A stretch of 6,826 nucleotides of DNA from Planctomycetota bacterium. GTDB taxonomy: Bacteria > Planctomycetota > UBA11346. The translations under genes and the position numbers were made by a program. Location of the stretch: assembly GCA_947470885.1 (NCBI GenBank), contig CANIXE010000124.1, positions 1 to 6,826 of the forward strand. Reading direction: 5' to 3'. Under the pieces are notes generated by a model. That model saw only the letters and a list, made by a program, of their open reading frames with translations. It was not told the DNA's origin and did not search any database. Each line of letters starts with the position of its first letter. Positions within the stretch are counted from its first letter, which is position 1. Shown piece by piece: positions 5,316 to 6,826 of this stretch.

Positions 5316-5996
5316 TTACCCCAACAACGGATCCGGTATTCCCGCCTCGGCAAAGCCCTTCGCCCGCAGCAGGCACGACGGACAGGTTCCGCAGGGCGGC
5401 ACTTGGCCGTTGTAGCAGGTGTGGCTGTGGGCTAGCAGATCCAGGCGGCCCAGGTCCCGCATCATCCACACGGATTCCGCCTTGGTCAGGTGCATCAACG
5501 GGGTGTGGATGGTCAACGGTGAATCCAGGCCCGCCCGCAGCGCCGCCTGGAGTGCCTGAATCGTGGTATCCCGGCAATCGGGATAACCGCTGTAATCCGT
5601 CTGGCAGACCCCGGTAACCAGATCGTGGGCACCCCGCTGCCAAGCGTAGGCCGCGGCCAACGACAGCAGGATGAGGTTCCGCCCGGGAACAAAGGTGTTG
5701 GGCAGGCCGGTGGTGGCATTCAGGCCATTGGCCACCGCTTCATCCCCGGTGAGGGAATTGCCCCCCAGGGCCCGGAAGCTGTCGCAGGGGATCTGGACCT
5801 GGCGCACCCCCACCGCGGCGCAGATCCGCTTCGCCGCCACCAGTTCGATGCGGTGGCGCTGGCCGTAGTCGATGGTCACGCATTCCACGGTGCTGAACCG
5901 GGCCAGAGCCCAGGCCAGGCAGGTGGTGGAATCCTGGCCGCCGCTGAACAAGACGACCGCCGAACGGTTCTTGGCGGTGGTGGTGGCATGGCTCAT
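5316..5996 (-). CDS. queC: 7-cyano-7-deazaguanine synthase QueC
   Basis: QueC converts 7-carboxy-7-deazaguanine and ammonia to preQ0 using ATP, a step toward queuosine in tRNA. The 226 residues are close to the usual length (about 220-235). The N-type ATP-pyrophosphatase loop SGGQDST is at residues 18-24. TIDYGQRH (41-48), the LPNTFVPGRN segment (98-107) and TGVCQTDYSGYPDCR (128-142) are family hallmarks. The C-terminal zinc site is complete: Cys194, Cys202, Cys205 and Cys208 (C-x7-C-x2-C-x2-C). The ATG at 5996 overlaps the dapF stop by four bases (ATGA), so the gene is probably translated from the dapF message. No other queuosine gene (queD, queE, queF) is visible in the window. The stop is TAA, followed by the inverted-repeat region. 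Confidence 0.97.
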   Translation of the reverse strand: MSHATTTAKNRSAVVLFSGGQDSTTCLAWALARFSTVECVTIDYGQRHRIELVAAKRICAAVGVRQVQIPCDSFRALGGNSLTGDEAVANGLNATTGLPNTFVPGRNLILLSLAAAYAWQRGAHDLVTGVCQTDYSGYPDCRDTTIQALQAALRAGLDSPLTIHTPLMHLTKAESVWMMRDLGRLDLLAHSHTCYNGQVPPCGTCPSCLLRAKGFAEAGIPDPLLG

Positions 5997-6826
5997 GGCT
6001 GGAATTCCCCGGTGAAGACGGTGGTGGCGGGCCCGGTCATGCGCACGCTGGCATCATCCGATGGCCAGGCGATGTGGAGGTCCCCGCCACTCAGGCGGAC
6101 GATGGCCTCCCGCCCGGGAATGCGCCCATCGAGGATCGCCGCCACCACCGTGGCGCAGGCCCCGGTGCCGCAGGCCAGGGTCTCGCCGCTGCCCCGTTCC
6201 CAGGTGCGCTGGCGCAGGACCGGCAGGCCCCCTTCGTCCGCTAGCCGGGCGACGAATTCGATATTGCTGCGCCGGGGAAAGGCGGCGTGGTGCTCCAGCA
6301 CCGGACCCACGGTGGTCACCGGGAACGCCTCGGGATCCGAAACAAAGCACACCGCGTGGGGATTGCCCATGCCCACCGCCAGCAGGCGATGGGTTCCACC
6401 GGCGGCTTCCAGATGGAGTTCCAAACGCGGGCCAGGCCCGGGGTGGACCACCGGCACCAACGCCGGTTCCAGGCGAGGCCGGCCCATGTCCACGCAGGCC
6501 CCCACCACCTGACCCGCGCTGAATTGCAGGTCGATGGGCAACACGCCGGCGCCGGTTTCCACCCGGACGGTCGAACCGGAGACATGGCCGTGGTCGTGGG
6601 CCAGCTTGGCCACGCAACGCACCCCGTTGCCGCACATTTCCGACATGCTGCCGTCGACGTTGTACATCAGCATTCGAGCCTGGGCCCCGGCCACCGTGGG
6701 CGGGGCGAGGAGGATCATCCCATCGCCGCCGATGCCGAAATTGCGGTGGGACACCTGGCGGGCCAGGGCCGGCAGATCCGCCGGCAGGGCTTCCCGGAAG
6801 GCGTCGATGTAGACGTAGTCGTTGCC
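5993..6826 (-). CDS. dapF: Diaminopimelate epimerase DapF (5' partial)
   Basis: DapF interconverts LL- and meso-diaminopimelate, giving the meso form used for lysine and usually for peptidoglycan crosslinks. The frame is open to the window edge and begins GNDYVYIDAF, the segment right after the usual N-terminal K-M-x-G-x motif, so only about a dozen residues should be missing. The GTG at 6754 is internal. The 277 visible residues contain both catalytic cysteine motifs: NVDGSMSEMCGNGVRC (first Cys at visible residue 65) and GSGETLACGTGACA (second Cys at 219). SHRNFGIGGDGMILL and MGNPHAVCF are also typical. Both half-domains are present and nothing suggests decay. The TGA stop overlaps the queC start (ATGA). 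The promoter lies outside the window. Confidence 0.97.
   Translation of the reverse strand, partial: GNDYVYIDAFREALPADLPALARQVSHRNFGIGGDGMILLAPPTVAGAQARMLMYNVDGSMSEMCGNGVRCVAKLAHDHGHVSGSTVRVETGAGVLPIDLQFSAGQVVGACVDMGRPRLEPALVPVVHPGPGPRLELHLEAAGGTHRLLAVGMGNPHAVCFVSDPEAFPVTTVGPVLEHHAAFPRRSNIEFVARLADEGGLPVLRQRTWERGSGETLACGTGACATVVAAILDGRIPGREAIVRLSGGDLHIAWPSDDASVRMTGPATTVFTGEFQP

Noticed and set aside
5625..6512. 295-codon + strand open frame opposite queC and dapF
   Set aside because: It is a shadow of two well-supported - strand genes with intact active-site motifs.
6752..6754. GTG at 6754 (- strand) as the dapF start codon
   Set aside because: The frame continues upstream with GNDYVYIDAF, the conserved DapF N-terminal region, so the true start lies beyond the window edge.

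Overview
The window is high-GC bacterial DNA with three blocks: a + strand secretion or pilus assembly operon (1-4875), a gene-free stretch of about 440 bases that is rich in inverted repeats (4876-5315), and a - strand metabolic pair, dapF-queC (5316-6826). The operon and the metabolic pair converge on the repeat region. Both outermost genes are cut by the window edges. Envelope genes of the type II secretion / type IV pilus class show a Gram-negative-type, two-membrane cell. The repeat style, the PilM-PilN fusion and the wording of the DapF N-terminus lead me to suspect a Planctomycetes/Verrucomicrobia (PVC) relative. That assignment is inference from memory and is weak.

Block 1 encodes the envelope-spanning part of a T2SS/T4P-type machine. 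In order these are an outer-membrane secretin (GspD/PilQ family, 3' part only), a GspL-like protein made of a PilM actin-fold domain fused to a PilN-like membrane/periplasmic domain, a PilO/GspM-like bitopic protein and a PilP/GspC-like bitopic protein. The three junctions are 1- to 4-base stop/start overlaps (TGATG, ATGA, ATGA), so the genes are almost certainly co-transcribed and probably translationally coupled. Together they would form the inner-membrane platform (L/M/C) and its outer-membrane gate (D). No motor ATPase, polytopic GspF/PilC protein or pilin lies in the window. Unusual points are a sharp GC step inside the secretin gene, a long disordered acidic insert inside the PilM domain, and a charged low-complexity tail on the GspC-like protein.

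Block 2 has no credible gene. It carries two consecutive imperfect inverted-repeat elements. One is built of GC-rich octamers (arms 4956-4984 / 5065-5093, 28 of 29 positions matching). The other has CTGGGAGCGCC...GGCGCTCCCAG ends (5143-5168 / 5226-5244), and its arms differ by exactly one 7-base unit. They look like dispersed REP/MITE-type intergenic repeats and may also serve as a bidirectional transcription barrier.

Block 3, on the - strand, is diaminopimelate epimerase (dapF, 5' end outside the window) followed by 7-cyano-7-deazaguanine synthase (queC) with a 4-base ATGA overlap. Both have intact catalytic and metal-binding motifs. I see no complete undescribed system. The best leads are the mosaic secretin gene, the modified GspL-like protein and the paired inverted-repeat elements.
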